A DNA stretch of 64,000 bases from Adiantum capillus-veneris (taxonomy: Eukaryota; Streptophyta; Polypodiopsida; Polypodiales; Pteridaceae). A model generated the notes under the pieces. That model was given only the letters and a program-made list of their open reading frames with translations, did not search any database and was not told where the DNA came from. Made by a program: the position numbers and the translations under genes. The stretch is taken from the NCBI GenBank assembly GCA_014529385.2, contig CM043964.1, forward strand, positions 136,727,920-136,791,919, read 5' to 3'. This document shows, one piece after another, positions 48,037-60,537 of this stretch (positions are counted from its first letter, which is position 1; every line of letters starts with the position of its first letter).

Positions 48037-48124
<88 letters not shown>
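48037..48124 (+). repeat. compound microsatellite (CT)10(CA)18(GA)16
   Basis: Three pure dinucleotide blocks in direct succession, about 320 bp upstream of the SWEET start codon. Confidence 0.97.
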
Positions 48125-48125
<1 letters not shown>

Positions 48126-48129
48126 GCCT

Positions 48130-48375
48130 TCGGACAGCAGCATCAACTTTGGCATGCAAAATCTAGCCTGCTCTCTCCACATTCTCTCTCTAGCCTGGTG
48201 TGTGTTGATGCAGTTACCAATATCCTCCCGCTCTCCCCACATTCTCTCTTTCTCTCTCTCTCTCTCTTATCTAGTGTGTGTCGCGTCTCTTTCACACTCT
48301 CCCACGCACACCACCCAGCTTGTTTCAGAACTTTATTCCTGTGAAATATTGGTTGGGCTGTAATTCTTCATCACC

Positions 48376-48418
<43 letters not shown>

Positions 48419-48441
48419 CTGTCTCTGTGTGGCGCGCGCCC
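48130..48441 (+). promoter_or_regulatory. CT-rich leader/promoter-proximal region of the SWEET gene
   Basis: Pyrimidine-rich sequence with CTCTCCACATTCTCTCT at about 48173 and a related CTCCCCACATTCTCTCT copy at about 48233, plus a pure (CT)17 at 48381-48414 ending 27 bases before the start codon. Such CT stretches are common in plant core promoters and 5' UTRs. No convincing TATA box was found, so the transcript start is not fixed. Confidence 0.45.
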
Positions 48442-48626
48442 ATGGCAGCCATGAATTACTCCCTTCTGCTGGGGATACTCGGTGTGCTCTCTCTTACCTT
48501 AAGAACCCTGCATCTCTCTATGCTAGATGGTATTAACCACAAATGCTCACAGTGCTCTCGACATTGAAATTGTGCAGGAAACATATTGTCCATTCTCGTC
48601 TTCACATCTCCTATGTAAGTTGTGTG

Positions 48627-48665
<39 letters not shown>

Positions 48666-51600
48666 AATGGAGGGAGAGATGCGCAGGAAAACCTTCTGGC
48701 GAATATACAAGAGGAGATCAACAGAGAACTTCAAGGCGCTGCCTTACATTTGCACTTTGCTGAGCACATCCCTGTGGAGTTATTATGGACTTATAAAGCC
48801 CGGAGGAACCCTCATCCTCACGATTAATGCCGCGGGCACTGTCTTGCAATCCTTCTACCTCATTGTTTTCCTGATTTTTGTACCCAAACAACGCAAGGTA
48901 AATCTTCTTCTTAAGCAAAGCTCTTATAATTATAGCTACACAAGAAGTTTTGGACAAATTCTCACAATTATTTCCACATGGTGACTGCATACCTAGCTAG
49001 GTATGCGGTGCCTCGAGAGCAGAAGCTCATGATGTTATGCATTGTATGAAAAGCACTGAAATAGACTCCGTTTTCCTACATGAGGAAAATTATAAATCTT
49101 CTTGTGCTAGTTTAATTGCAATGCACATATTATTCTCATTGTACCACAGTAATTGAAAACTCACTTGGGCATTCTAAAACAAGAGAAGGCCATTATTAAC
49201 CTTATTCTTATTATAGAGACCTTTTTGAACTGAAGGCTAATTCAAAGAAACACATGAATAAAGTTTGTATTCCTGAAGGGCCTATCTCCCTAGGGTCTCC
49301 TCTTAGAGAAAAAAGCCAAAAGGAAGTGAAGAACGTCTAGCAATTTGAGTAGGTGCATACTTAGGCGTGGTTTATAGGAACCCTATCCATCATAGGAGGA
49401 ACTAGTTGAAGAAAGTGGTTTCGATACAATAGAAGCATCAAAGAGAAGAGGAAAGGGATGAGATCCACACCTAGGGCTTGCGAAAAACAATCTTCCTAAC
49501 CGAAGAAAATAATGGAAAACTTACAACACTTTGGTCTCTGGGTCAGAATTTGAAGCATCTCTTCGGTATTTACACTAAAACTTGTAAATTTTTTCCGGTT
49601 TTTTGCAAGGCAAGTTCGGAATCTAGTCATGATTTTGCAATTTATTTGCTTATCAAATATACTAAACCCCAATTTTTTGCAACTATAAGGACGGCTTTGA
49701 TCGTCGGTCATGGGGTGTAGATTTATCTCAACTCGGAATAATAGTAAGCCATGTACACTTGGTAAGTTTAAGTGGTTAGGTGTACGACAATCTATCACAC
49801 TGAAGGATCGCATTCAACACCCATATCGCTCCATCAATAAAAATAACCATTTTCTTGGCCTTGTTTGTCAAGATCGAGCTCATAATACAACTGGGATTTA
49901 TGTTGAAATCTAAGGTATTTATTGGGATTTATAACTAAAGTGCTCAATTTTTAACCTTGAAAACTAAGTGCTAATGAAATTACAACTCGGATTTCCCAAT
50001 TACATCCTTTTGAAAACCCCCGCGACACATAAAAGCAGTATAAAATCCAAACAGAGTCCCAACAAAGGGTCATAAATGAGAGCTACATGTTGGCCAATTT
50101 TTGCTTGAACTCCTCGTTCAAGCACTAGTGATATATGATAAGCGAGCAAGAAACCAATATCTTATGATGAGTGTTGGACTTAGACAACCTTCATCATTTG
50201 AGGGGCACCAATGCCTATAAGGTACAAGGCTCTTCTTTATTGTTCTTTTGGTACCCTATATAGAGCCACCTAAGCGAGTGGATCGATTGCCACCACTATA
50301 TTGCACAATTTTGAGTGTGGAAGGGCACATTCAAGAGATGAGCACAAGGGCTAGCATGGGTAGAAGCAGCATCGCAAATGAAAACGAACAAAATTTTGTG
50401 TGCAACAAAATTGACCACGATTAGGAAGACAGCGAAGGGTGTTATGTGGAACCACAGAACCAACGAGGCTTTGAATGCATGATCGTACGACTAAAAAGAA
50501 ATCGTCATCAGCGCTAACCAGTTCGCCACGCGCACTGCTGTGTCCCAAAATTGGAGCCTAACGGCTTTATTTTAGGGGGGCGACAGGTCGCAAGACAGGG
50601 ACCCGGTTTTTAATTGGGTGTTTTACCCTAGGGTTGTATCAAAATTTGTCAAGAGACGAGTATCATTTGATGAGTGTTGCACTTGTACACCCTTCATCAT
50701 CGATTTTTTAAGGTGCCCTTCGAATTTCAAAAACTCTTTTCCTAGAAATCTTTTGTATCCTTGGAAGGGTAGCTCACATGTTAAAAAAATGGACAAAATA
50801 ATCGAATAAGGTAGAATGCATGTGGGCCTATTGGAAACCTCTCATTTGGAGGGGGTCCCTATGTCCTTGGACCATCACTGACCATGAAGTGTCTGATTCT
50901 TTTGGGAGAAAAAATAGGTTGGGGAGGGGTTTAAACTCATGATGTTGTATCCCAAGTTGAATGCCTTGCCAGTGCAGTAACACACATGATTTGATAAGTG
51001 CTACTGAATTGGCATTGAATCCTCATTTTTCACTCTACAGTGACCCTAGTTCACACCACGTTCACTTCGTATTCATATGCAATCCTCATCTATCTCACAC
51101 TGCATATTTTGCAGGTGATGGCATGGTATGGGGCATGGAAATTTTCTTGAAAGAGTCCGAGCCCTCTTATGTCTATAAGCTACATTTTAAGGGTGAGGGG
51201 AGAAGTGAAGTGCCACCTAGGGCCTTCTTTCTTCAAAGGTGGCATTTGGTTTGTGGACAATGTATGTGTTTGACACAACTTGGTGCACCTTTGCTCTCTC
51301 TCCTTGCCATAGTCTGTTGGTTCTCCTAGAAGCAGATGTGTTTTTCTACTCTTTCTACATAGCCTCAAAGGTCTTATAAGTCGTTGTTGTCACCTTCTCG
51401 ACGAGTTATAGATCATTTTGCTAACCTTCCTCTATCATAGGCAACATCAGCATCAATGAGAGTTATCAGTTTGTTGAACATTGCTGCAATTATCTATTCT
51501 CTATAGAAACAAAAGGTGACATTTACATTAATTGGCAGTTTTGAGTTGTCTTCTCAGCGCTGAAGTTTCATTTTGGATTGCCAATTCATCAAAGTGCCAC

Positions 51601-54600
51601 CTGCAAGCTATCAATCGCCATTGCTACATCTCTTGTAGAATTCTTGAGTGCACTCTAAGCCAATAATTGGCACGGTAGTAGGGATGATTTCTATCAGTGC
51701 AAATTTTCTCTTGATTGTTTTATGTCAATAACTTTTTAATATAAAAACAAAAAACCCACGATTTTAATCTTTGATCGTGAGCCTCCGAAATTGCAAGCTT
51801 GTATATTCAATCGTCTAAAGCCATGAATGTAAGAGGAATAGACACTAATGTTGTTCATATGCGGCAAGGCCTTCCTCATAAAGGCTAAGGATGAAGCTGA
51901 TAAGCCTCACATTAGAACATTTAATGGGGAAATTTTCACTCATGTCAAGGCTTTATTAGAGGCAAGATGATGGACAAATTAGGCTACTGGCTCATTATCA
52001 GGGAAGCAGTCATCAACTCTCTCTTGATGAAGAGTTCCTTCGTAGAGAATCTTCAAAAGTGAGCCTACTCAAGTAGTTTTCACATCAAGTCAAGCTCTAA
52101 AGGGCGGCAAGTACTCTTTGGTTGTTGGAAGACATATCTCAACAAGATGAAATGTAATAATTCAAGAAGACGGGACATAATACAAGTAAATTTCTGAAAT
52201 CCAAAGACAAATTAGACGTTAACTATGAACAAGCTTCTTCATCTTCTTTGAGGCAATTTTTGTAATCCATTTCTAAGCCTTCAATCAAACAAAGATCACA
52301 TTTGTAACCCTACATTGCCAGAAGCAAAGCGTATTCCAGTGCAAATTGTATTCCATGTACAATCGCATTGAGAGGGGTGCTGAAATATATGCATATCAAC
52401 AACGGCGAGAATTAGGGTGAGTTGGTGTGTGAAACTAGCTTGAGGCTTCAATCTACAAGGTGGCACTTTATCACACCTTAGTGTTCCATGGCTCAAGCCT
52501 ATAAGGACCTAGAGGCCGAGTCTACGTATAAGCTAAAAGAGGCTAGTTGTATTTGTAAGAAACCTAATAAGGCAAAAGATATCTGTGTATTCTTGGCTTC
52601 CTTTGAACTCAGTACTATCTCAAGTGTTATTTTTTCAGATATTTGGACATCATCCTCATGTCATTCACTCTGGAGTGGATAGTAGTTTAGTGTTCAATCT
52701 GTAGAGCCTTTACAACAAATGGTTATCAAAGCTATAAACTTAGGTGGACCAAGCTTAATTTGTCCAATTTTGTGTTTGTAAAATGCATTTTTTAAAGAAT
52801 GAGTTGGAGAGTTATCTTTTCTGGATTTATTTGCATGTATATTCAAGTTTAGATTGTATATTAGACGATATCAAACTTTCATATCGTGTGAGGTGCTAAA
52901 TCACATTATAGTAGGAGATGTTCCATTAGAAGGATTCACACCTTCAGTTTACAAGATACTCATGTGCTTACTTGGTTTACAGGCAAGAACAGCATTGTTG
53001 GCTTTCTTACTAGATGGGCTATGCTTTGGACTAATTTTCATTGCTACTTTTATTAGTACAAAGGGATCTCAGAGGGTATTTGTTGTGGGGGCTATTTGCT
53101 CTGCAATCTCTGTTTCCATGTATGCTTCCCCACTTGTTGCTTTGGTGAGTACAATTTTACTCTTTTTCTATCTTGGTTTCTTTCTTGCTTTCCATGCATT
53201 TGAATACAATTTGGAATTTAAAGGTGGTTGGATTCACCATAAAAAGTGTGCACTTATGCATATTTGCACGCAGTCGTGGTTTAAAATTAGGCATTCAAAG
53301 AACCGAGCATGAATCATTGTGTGACAGAAAAAAAGGAGGAAGAGTCATTTTAGCATTGATTTAGATATAATCATTGATTTTTTTAATGAATTTCATCTTT
53401 ACTCAATATAGAGAAGTGTGATTCGCACAAAGAGCGTGGAGTTCATGCCCTTCTTTTTGTCACTGTTTCTCTTCCTCAATGGTGGAGTTTGGGCTCTCTA
53501 TGCCTTACTTGTGAAGGACGTCTTTATTGGGGTAAGAGTTATTTTCATCCAAAAACACAATAAATATTTATTCTTTTTACACTAAATTTCCAAAATTTTG
53601 TAGGCTCTTTTTAACCTTCAAAACAAAATTTTAGAGGTAAACTTTAAGATTTTTTAAGTGGGATTTCACTAAACCTAGGTCTTTTTCAAGCATTGGCATG
53701 ATCCCATTGAAAAAATTGTGAATTGTTTTGCTTGAAGTATATCTCGAGCATGCTGTAGTTTTCTTTACAATGTCATCCAATTTGTCAATTGATGAAAAAG
53801 AGTCGGCTTAATGTGTAGATTCGGGTGCCCAACTCTATTTATTTTCACGTTGAGTCTAAAATCATTTCATTAACTTGTAAATATTTTCATTTTTCTCTCA
53901 ATTTTTTCAATGCCTATGCATTTCACTTGACAAAGTGAAATACTAGAGGGCATGAATTCTAGCATAAAGATTTAGTGAATGATTCTGGTTCTGGATATTT
54001 AGACGATTAGCCTTAAAAGTGCAAGTCACTTAAGAGAGTAGGGTTAGCCTTTTTAGTTTATACCATGTCTCATTGTTCAATAGGATTATATGTGCGTAAG
54101 TATTGAGTAAATAATTTTTTTAATGCGGTAGGAGCACGAGTATTGACTAAAATCTATCCACGTGGACCACAATGTCTATCTTAGAGCAATGGAGTAGCTT
54201 CGAAGAGACCCTCCTTCTTGAGTGATCCTTTCAAGAATGAGCAATAGTCTTGTATATATAGGCAAGCATGCTAGTGACTGTTACCATATACATGTGGTGG
54301 TGATGTGGTGTGAACACACTTAAGACCGTTGGGGCATTTTCTCCCTGGTGTATTGTATAAACGCCCATCACTTTAGGGCTAACTTATCTTTGCATTGTGC
54401 TCTAAGCAATACTACTCTCATGTTGCCTGCCTTGAGCTTCTTCATCTTCTCCAAGCTGTGTTTAATTTTCCTGCAACCCTATTTCCAACAATTGGTATCA
54501 GAGCAGGTTGCATTCTCCCGGGTATAGTTGCCAATGCACGCTTGCTCACTTTCTCCGATTTGGATGAGCTTTGGTGAGTGTCAATTGGCCAATAAATACT

Positions 54601-56237
54601 TTGGGTAAGCTCATAGAGCTTGATCTTCGGACTCATTTTGGCCTCTGTTTCCACGACATCAACACTACACATATAATTTCTTCTTTTTGTGTAGAGTTTC
54701 TATCAGTGCTATTTTTTGCATAATAGGAATCTTAGAGTCTTACTTGGGTTGTGCTATATAGCACGTGTTACTCCTGCTTTGTTTCTCCTCTTTTTGAGCA
54801 ACTTTCAACATGACTGACAACACCACAGATGCGATCAAGATGTTTGCTACTGAATTTGTGTTTTTCTTTGCTTAATTTCCTTTTAGCGTTTTATTCTCTT
54901 CAGAGCGTCCTTGCACTTGCACTATATGTAAGTATTTAAAGATATTTATTTTGAAGCCATTAGGTATGACTTTTAAGATACAATGCATCATGTACAAAAC
55001 GGGTTACACAGCTTTGCATCATAAATCTGCACCTTCATTTCCTCTTCAATTTTTTCTTCCGATGCCTAGTCATCTTCCATATCCCAAAAGCTCAGTAACC
55101 CTTAAATATAAAGGGTGTATTTCTTGGACTTTATACACCAAATTATCAGCCATTTGATGCTACATATGGTTGTGCTTGATGAAATGTATAAATCCACTAC
55201 AAGGACTAGCTAGGTTCACATGCTCTGAGACATAATCTTTAGATCCCAGATTTGAAGGTCAAGAGTATCTTCCCAATAGTTTTCTCATGAAAGAAACTAA
55301 AAGCTTTTCCATGCAATCCAAATCTTGAGGCTCCCAAAGCTCCTTTGCAATTCAATATACATAGATAAGTTGTCATTCAACGGTCTCTTTTCTACAACAC
55401 TCCTTTTAACTCTTATCAAGTGTTCCTCCATCCCTTCATTACCTCAGCACCTTTGTTAGACGATTTAGAAAACCACCTAAATCTAGAAGGAAAGATATTA
55501 TATGAAGAGGAATGTGCATCCTTATCTATCGTGCTTGTATAGATTCATTCTTTACTCTACATTATCGCTAGTAATCTCATTTTCTAGTCCGCACCAGTGT
55601 TCACATTCAACGTTCGTAGTGTAAAATTCATGAGAGAAAATGACAAATCTTGTTTGTAATTCCATTGGACCTTGATTTTCAAGGTTAAAATTTATAAATG
55701 CCAATATATATCCTAGCTTTTGGCAATTGTCTAATTGCTTTGCCCTTAAAAATCATGGCTGAGAAAATAGTTCGTTTTTTTTAATTTCAAGCAATGATTC
55801 TTACAATAAGATCGTTTTTTGTTTTGTTGATTGTTATGTAGATTCCCAATGTCATTGGCTTTGTGTTGGGTGGAGTGCAACTGACACTTTATGTGTACTA
55901 CAAGAACTTTGGCAAAACATTGAAGAAGAGTACCCAAGAGAAGACAAGCTTCAATGGAGAAAATACATCCATTGATGACCTAGAAATGGGGAGAAGTGTA
56001 AGTCTACCAAAGCAAATAATGCCTTCTAATAAGCAAACATCTCCCACAACAATATTGAAGCATCGAAGCCTCCCTACCAAGATTATGAAAACATCTTCAT
56101 CCACACTCGTTGAGCTAATGAATTTTCTTCAAGAGAAAGATCCTATTGCCACTAGACCCAAGCATGAAAATGAGACTATCCAAGATCAAGCTTTTGTGCG
56201 GAAAGAAACACAAAGATCTCCCTCTTTATCTAAGTGA
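48442..56237 (+). CDS. SWEET: SWEET sugar transporter, clade IV-like (six exons, 321 aa)
   Basis: SWEETs are membrane uniporters that let sugars cross down their gradient. Exons: 48442-48481, 48578-48614, 48687-48897, 52983-53144, 53412-53531, 55842-56237; all introns are GT-AG and all phases agree. The 37-bp second exon and 120-bp fifth exon are typical of the family. Two MtN3/saliva triple-helix units (about residues 6-95 and 100-210) give seven membrane helices. The proline tetrad is present (P25, P45, P146, P163), as are the pocket residues equivalent to AtSWEET1 S54, N73, W176 and N192 (here S54, N73, W177, N193). [20 protein letters not shown] and [20 protein letters not shown] resemble clade IV (SWEET16/17), which acts at the vacuole with fructose and glucose; location and substrate are inferred. 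The ~110-residue polar C-terminal tail is long. Introns 3 (4.1 kb) and 5 (2.3 kb) hold repeats. The start is the first ATG of exon 1 (CCATGGC); a second ATG is three codons later. Confidence 0.95.
48615..48686 (+). other. SWEET: SWEET intron 2: 72 bp, mostly (GA)n
   Basis: The intron runs from GTAAGT to GCGCAG. 48629-48663 is pure GA, so half of the intron is a microsatellite and the usual pyrimidine tract before the acceptor is replaced by purines. Flanking exon phases and the family motif SPMKTFW support this splice. Confidence 0.85.
48898..52982 (+). other. SWEET: SWEET intron 3, 4.1 kb
   Basis: Bounded by AAG|GTAAAT and TTTACAG|GCAAG. The only recognisable insert is a TIR-family end at about 50600-50640. 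ORFs in it are short and unconvincing. Confidence 0.75.
54279..54856 (+). mobile_element. truncated copia copy in SWEET intron 5 (LTR, primer site, gag start)
   Basis: The LTR 54279-54490 starts TGTTACCATATACATG and ends TTTCCAACA. The primer site TGGTATCAGAGC is at 54493-54504. The leader aligns with 31330-31678, and gag starts [15 protein letters not shown] at 54810 and breaks off near 54856. It is the same family as 31091-36356, clearly older, and in the same direction as the host gene. No second LTR is present. Confidence 0.92.
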
Positions 56238-56276
56238 AATGTATACATCTTATGCTGACAATGGACGTACTTGTGA

Positions 56277-56278
<2 letters not shown>

Positions 56279-56349
<71 letters not shown>
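56279..56349 (+). repeat. compound microsatellite (GT)18(GA)17 in the SWEET 3' UTR
   Basis: Pure GT then pure GA, 41 bases after the SWEET stop codon, so it is probably in the 3' UTR. Confidence 0.95.
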
Positions 56350-56352
<3 letters not shown>

Positions 56353-56562
56353 TGTGTGGTGGTCACCCACCACAAGGGCAATTTTGGAATTTTTTTAACG
56401 GCGTCGTTAAGAGTTTCTTTCCAAACCCTAGATGGAAACAATGCATGAAGGGAGAGGCAAGAGTAAGTGCATTAAACTCAATAGTAAAGCCAATGTTTCC
56501 CACTCTTTTGGTGTAAATACATGCACATACATGAACATGTGTCTATTTTTTCATGTGTATGG

Positions 56563-57110
56563 TTTTTTTTGGGGTAACACTCACAATGGTGAGTAGATTA
56601 TATTAGCATAACCAAATAATTACAAATTCAAGACATGCTTGTATTGAGCCATGCCTTCTCCCAAGACTTAGAAATTGGTGATATATCGGTTGACAGCGGA
56701 GCCACCCCACGACAATGACACGGACATCAGAGCTAACACTCGTTGGGAATAGGGAGAATCCCACGACCAGAACAAGGACCCATCCAGTTAACGATGTCAG
56801 TCAGTCCATGCAACGCTAATCGCCATGTTCCACTCATTAGACTTCATCCTTTTCCCACTAGCGACAATCGCTTCCCTGTTTTGTATCATCTTTGTGAACC
56901 TAATTGTTCCTAGGGAATTCTCAAAGACCCGTCTGTTCTTGGCCTTCCACACGTGTTTGATGTAGCAAAATCAAACAATCTGCATAGAGATGAGCAACGC
57001 TTGGCTTTTGAACACTCCCTCCCAAGAAGAGGTTTTTCTTAAAGAACCCAATCGTCCAGGTCTTTTGGACTCATTTGGATTTGCTACAAAACCTGGCTTC
57101 CTAAAATTAC
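56563..57110 (-). pseudogene. LINE 3' fragment ending in hairpin and poly(A) (copy A)
   Basis: The minus strand encodes VWKAKNRRVFENSLGTIRF-like sequence (about 56970-56910) and SNEWNMAISVAWTD-like sequence, the segment after zf-RVT in plant LINE ORF2. It runs on to a hairpin ACTCACCATTGTGAGT (56594-56579) and eight A (56570-56563). It is homologous to 61443-61860 and more distantly to 43560-43700. Several stops are present. Confidence 0.65.
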
Positions 57111-59460
57111 ATAGTCTTTTTACAAATATCACTCATGTGACAAGGATGAGATAGTAGTGCTGAAAGACCATTGGCATCAAATGTGGCCCTTCCAAGTATC
57201 CTTCATAACTGGTTGTCTTACCACCTTGTTGGAGTGTAGCTTTAACATAGTCGTCTTCCGATGTAGGCTTCACATTGAAGGTGAAAGATTTGGTTGATCG
57301 ATCTGTAGCATCATATCACTTGCCAAGAACCCCCTGCAAATCTCTGGACAAGATTTCACAATGCCAACCCTCTAGGTCAGGTACAATGATGTAGGAACCA
57401 AGAAAATTACAATGGAATTTATAAAAACTGTTGTCTATCAATAGAACATTTTTTGTATTTAAGTGTGGAACCAACTTTAGAAAATTCTGCGCATTTTTGA
57501 AAAAAACTGGTTTTCCACCTACCATTTTGAATGTGGCTACATTACACAATTGTTGTCCAGCCCATCCGCTGAAGTAGTCACAAAGCCCCCCAAAAGTTGC
57601 CTTGATTATTTTGTTCACTCTTTCCAGCATTGTTGATCTCCATACGTAAATATTTTCCCAACCCACATTCCAAGCTAAAAACTATTGTGCATCCTTGGGA
57701 ACATAGAGGTACCTGAAGAACAACAATTCCCGCTTTGTGGATATTAAAAAAAGACTTCAAAGCCTCAATCAAACCTACCCCCCTTTTTGTTGATGAGGTC
57801 GAACACAACATTTTTCAGATCAGGTGGCTAACCATCCTTGTTATTAGGATCTTCAATCCATGAAGCACAGAGGGCACCGTTAAGATCAAACACTAATGCT
57901 TGCCACCCTGAAGGGATATCAAATGGTAGCGAGGAGATGGTTTCCAGAATAAAGGGCAGTGGATCTCTGATGATTATTATTTCTTCGACATGCAATTTAA
58001 GAGTCCCCTTTTCTTTTGATATCTTTGTAAAAGAACGGTCTTACATTGAAAATGAATTGATTAAGCACTTTTTAACCAAAATAAGAGTGACAATTGCAAT
58101 AAACTGAGAGAAAGAAATGGAGGGCAACATAAAATTCTCATTTTTATTCAAAAAGCAAGAATCAAAGATTTTTGTCATTACAAGAGAGTGAAGACGTGAC
58201 GTGTCTTCAATGTCACAATTTCTTCCAAACACGGCTTTGGGGGGTGGAAAATAATACCGGGATGTTGGAGGGAAGTACTTTTTTTGGGGGACTTCTTTGC
58301 ACGAGGCGGTGACTTCGGAACTTTCTCGCTTGTCGCTTTTCCACCTCTGCCTAAAACCAAATCCCAAGCAACTTACACATTGATAAGCATGAACATGAGC
58401 TATAGAGATGAAACTAGCAATGAGGTTGATCCTACAAACTTCGTGCTGAGATGCTTTTCTTGAACAAGCCATGAGTAGAGGAGGTATCCCATCATTCTCA
58501 TCCTCAACCTTGTTAGATTGTTGCTTTGAGTGGTTTCTCTTTGATGCTCGCGTCTTTTTGAACTGTCCAGTTGCACCATAAAGAGGCACATCAATAAAAA
58601 TCATTCAATGCTTGTAGGGAGCCAAGTCATGTAGCCAAAACAACTTAGCATCATCATGTTTCTTTTGCTTCTTTGACTTCTTCACCATATCACTAAGGAA
58701 GACGAGGGAATCTGGATCTGCATCACATTGAACCATGCATTGTACTACTTCCCCCCGCTCTTGCGCTACAGAATCCATCATCTTAACATCAACATCTTCT
58801 ATTGGTTCAGTTTCCTTTGGTTCTAGTTCACCTTCTAGTTCAGCAGCTGGGGTTTTGTCAATTGCCACATGCAAGCCTTCCTCGCAAGCCAGAGTTTTGT
58901 CACTTGTCAAGCATGAGTCTTCCCTGCCAGCTGGAGTTGACTAATCATCAAATTGAATGTTTGTTTCCATGGTGTGGGAGTCTAGACTTGCATCAACCTT
59001 CAACTTTGGCACCTCAGCTGGTAATTTTTCCACACATGGCATATAGCTGGAACCTACAACTACACCACAAAAGTTGTAGCTTGTGCAATCAAAAAACGTT
59101 TCTTACATTCTTAGCAAACTCTATCAATCGCAATTGACATGGAGAATAGAAAACCAAGCATTATGCACAAGCATCGACTTTGCCGATTCTAGAATACTTT
59201 GCTTATAAGAGGGGTTGGCACATTCTTTCTCTGACCCAGCCCATCCAGAAAAACACAAAGCATGGTATGCATCACGACATGATATTCTACACACACACAC
59301 ACTGCTTTGGAAGCCACAAAACCTAAAACACATGCTCATGAAACTATCACTTTGGCTTGTGAGTGACTCCCATGCTCGCCAGTTGTGAAACGTAGCAACA
59401 TTGAGTCCCCTCTCTTCACTTGCTCTAGCTCTCACAAAATGTGACTTGAGAAACATATGT
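56704..59460. repeat. direct duplication, copy A (partner 61443-64000)
   Basis: Colinear with 61443-64000 at roughly 93% in the sampled part; start to start the copies are 4.74 kb apart. Copy B has about 90 extra bases at 63735-63830 and lacks about 210 bases equivalent to 59125-59335, then rejoins at CTATCACTTTGG. The right end of copy B lies beyond the window. Confidence 0.88.
57316..58960 (-). pseudogene. FCP1-like HAD phosphatase gene remnant (copy A)
   Basis: In minus-strand order: an acidic N-terminal region (58910-58605; LACEEGLHVAIDKTPAAELE, DADPDSLVFLSDMVKKSKK); a Lys-rich part (58604 to about 58400); then the catalytic domain with ALVFDLNGALCASWIED (57910-57850; family motif DxDGT/L here DLNG), GLIEALKSFFNIHK (about 57770), WRSTMLERVNKIIKATFG (about 57640), GKPVFFKNAQNFLKLVP (about 57510) and KNVLLIDNSFYKFH (about 57450). 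These correspond in order to motifs I, II, III and IV of FCP1/NLI-type protein phosphatases. The second Asp of motif IV is Asn. A stop at 58605-58607, another inside the domain near 57830 and frame changes show decay. Parent genes of this type dephosphorylate proteins; this copy is unlikely to. Confidence 0.65.
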
Positions 59461-60537
59461 AACTTTTGATTCTACCACGTCAATTAGTTCTTTCCGCACC
59501 ACACTTTACAAGTAAATATTAGTCCATGTCAAAAAAGTACCAAGGACAACCTCAGAGTACCAACGCACGCATGAGGTGCCTCTACCATGGAGGAGTTACA
59601 CCCAACATCAGCACCGAGCGCATTATATGGTAGGGTTTTTAGCTACGACAACTTTGGCGGCTATTTGACTAGCGCATTTTTGCTCCCCGATGAAAATTGT
59701 CGCAAAGCGACACCGACACGTAGGTTACAAGGGGCTTTTCAGCCTGTTTACACATAGATTCTCCAGGTTTCTAGACACAACGCTTTTTCAAGTGATTTCA
59801 ATAATCTTTTTGACAGCAATTTCTATGCGGACATATGCATTAAGAATGCATTTTTGTGTGAGCACATCTAGTGCTATTGAGCTCTTTTGAGAGCAGATCA
59901 TATCCCTGCAAGGATCACTTTTATTGCATGTAACAATTCTTGGCACTTGGCGATTCATTCATGTACGTTGAGTTGTGTACACTGTCCATTGTACTATGTG
60001 TGGAGCCATTTTTGGCTAGTTTGGCAGTTTTTCTCGATCATTTCTGAGACTCAGACCGGAAGAGCCATTTCTGAGACTGTGGCTAGTCCATTTCTGTCTG
60101 CATTAGTCTTTTGGAGGGTTGATAGCATGAGGTTTTCTTTGAGCTGGGGTATTCTTGAATCTTGTGATACCTTCGGTGATATAGGTAGCTCGAGTTCCCC
60201 TTTACAGTACCCTCGCCATAGGACATGTATTTGGACGGTTTTGTGCTTTTGATATCGAGTTGGCGGTCACACAGTAGTGATTTTGTGTAGTATATGCCTA
60301 GTGGTTGTTCTTTTGAGCAGTTTATGCATTTTTGAGTTGAGTTCTGACTCCTCATACAAACAAGACTCTGCAGGATTTTTCCCCAAAGTCCATCTCATGC
60401 GTTCTTGGCAGTTCTAGTTGTTCTTACACAATGATTGTACTATATTTTGGTTTGAGTTTTTGCTCCTATTCTAGGGGAAACTCTGTTAAATTGTCTCATG
60501 CGATTCACCATAAGTTTTTGTCTACATTCTCTTGATC

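Noticed and set aside
57316-58960. Functional FCP1-like phosphatase gene
   Set aside because: Stops within the N-terminal region and catalytic domain, frame shifts and a changed motif IV residue in this copy; copy B is also broken.
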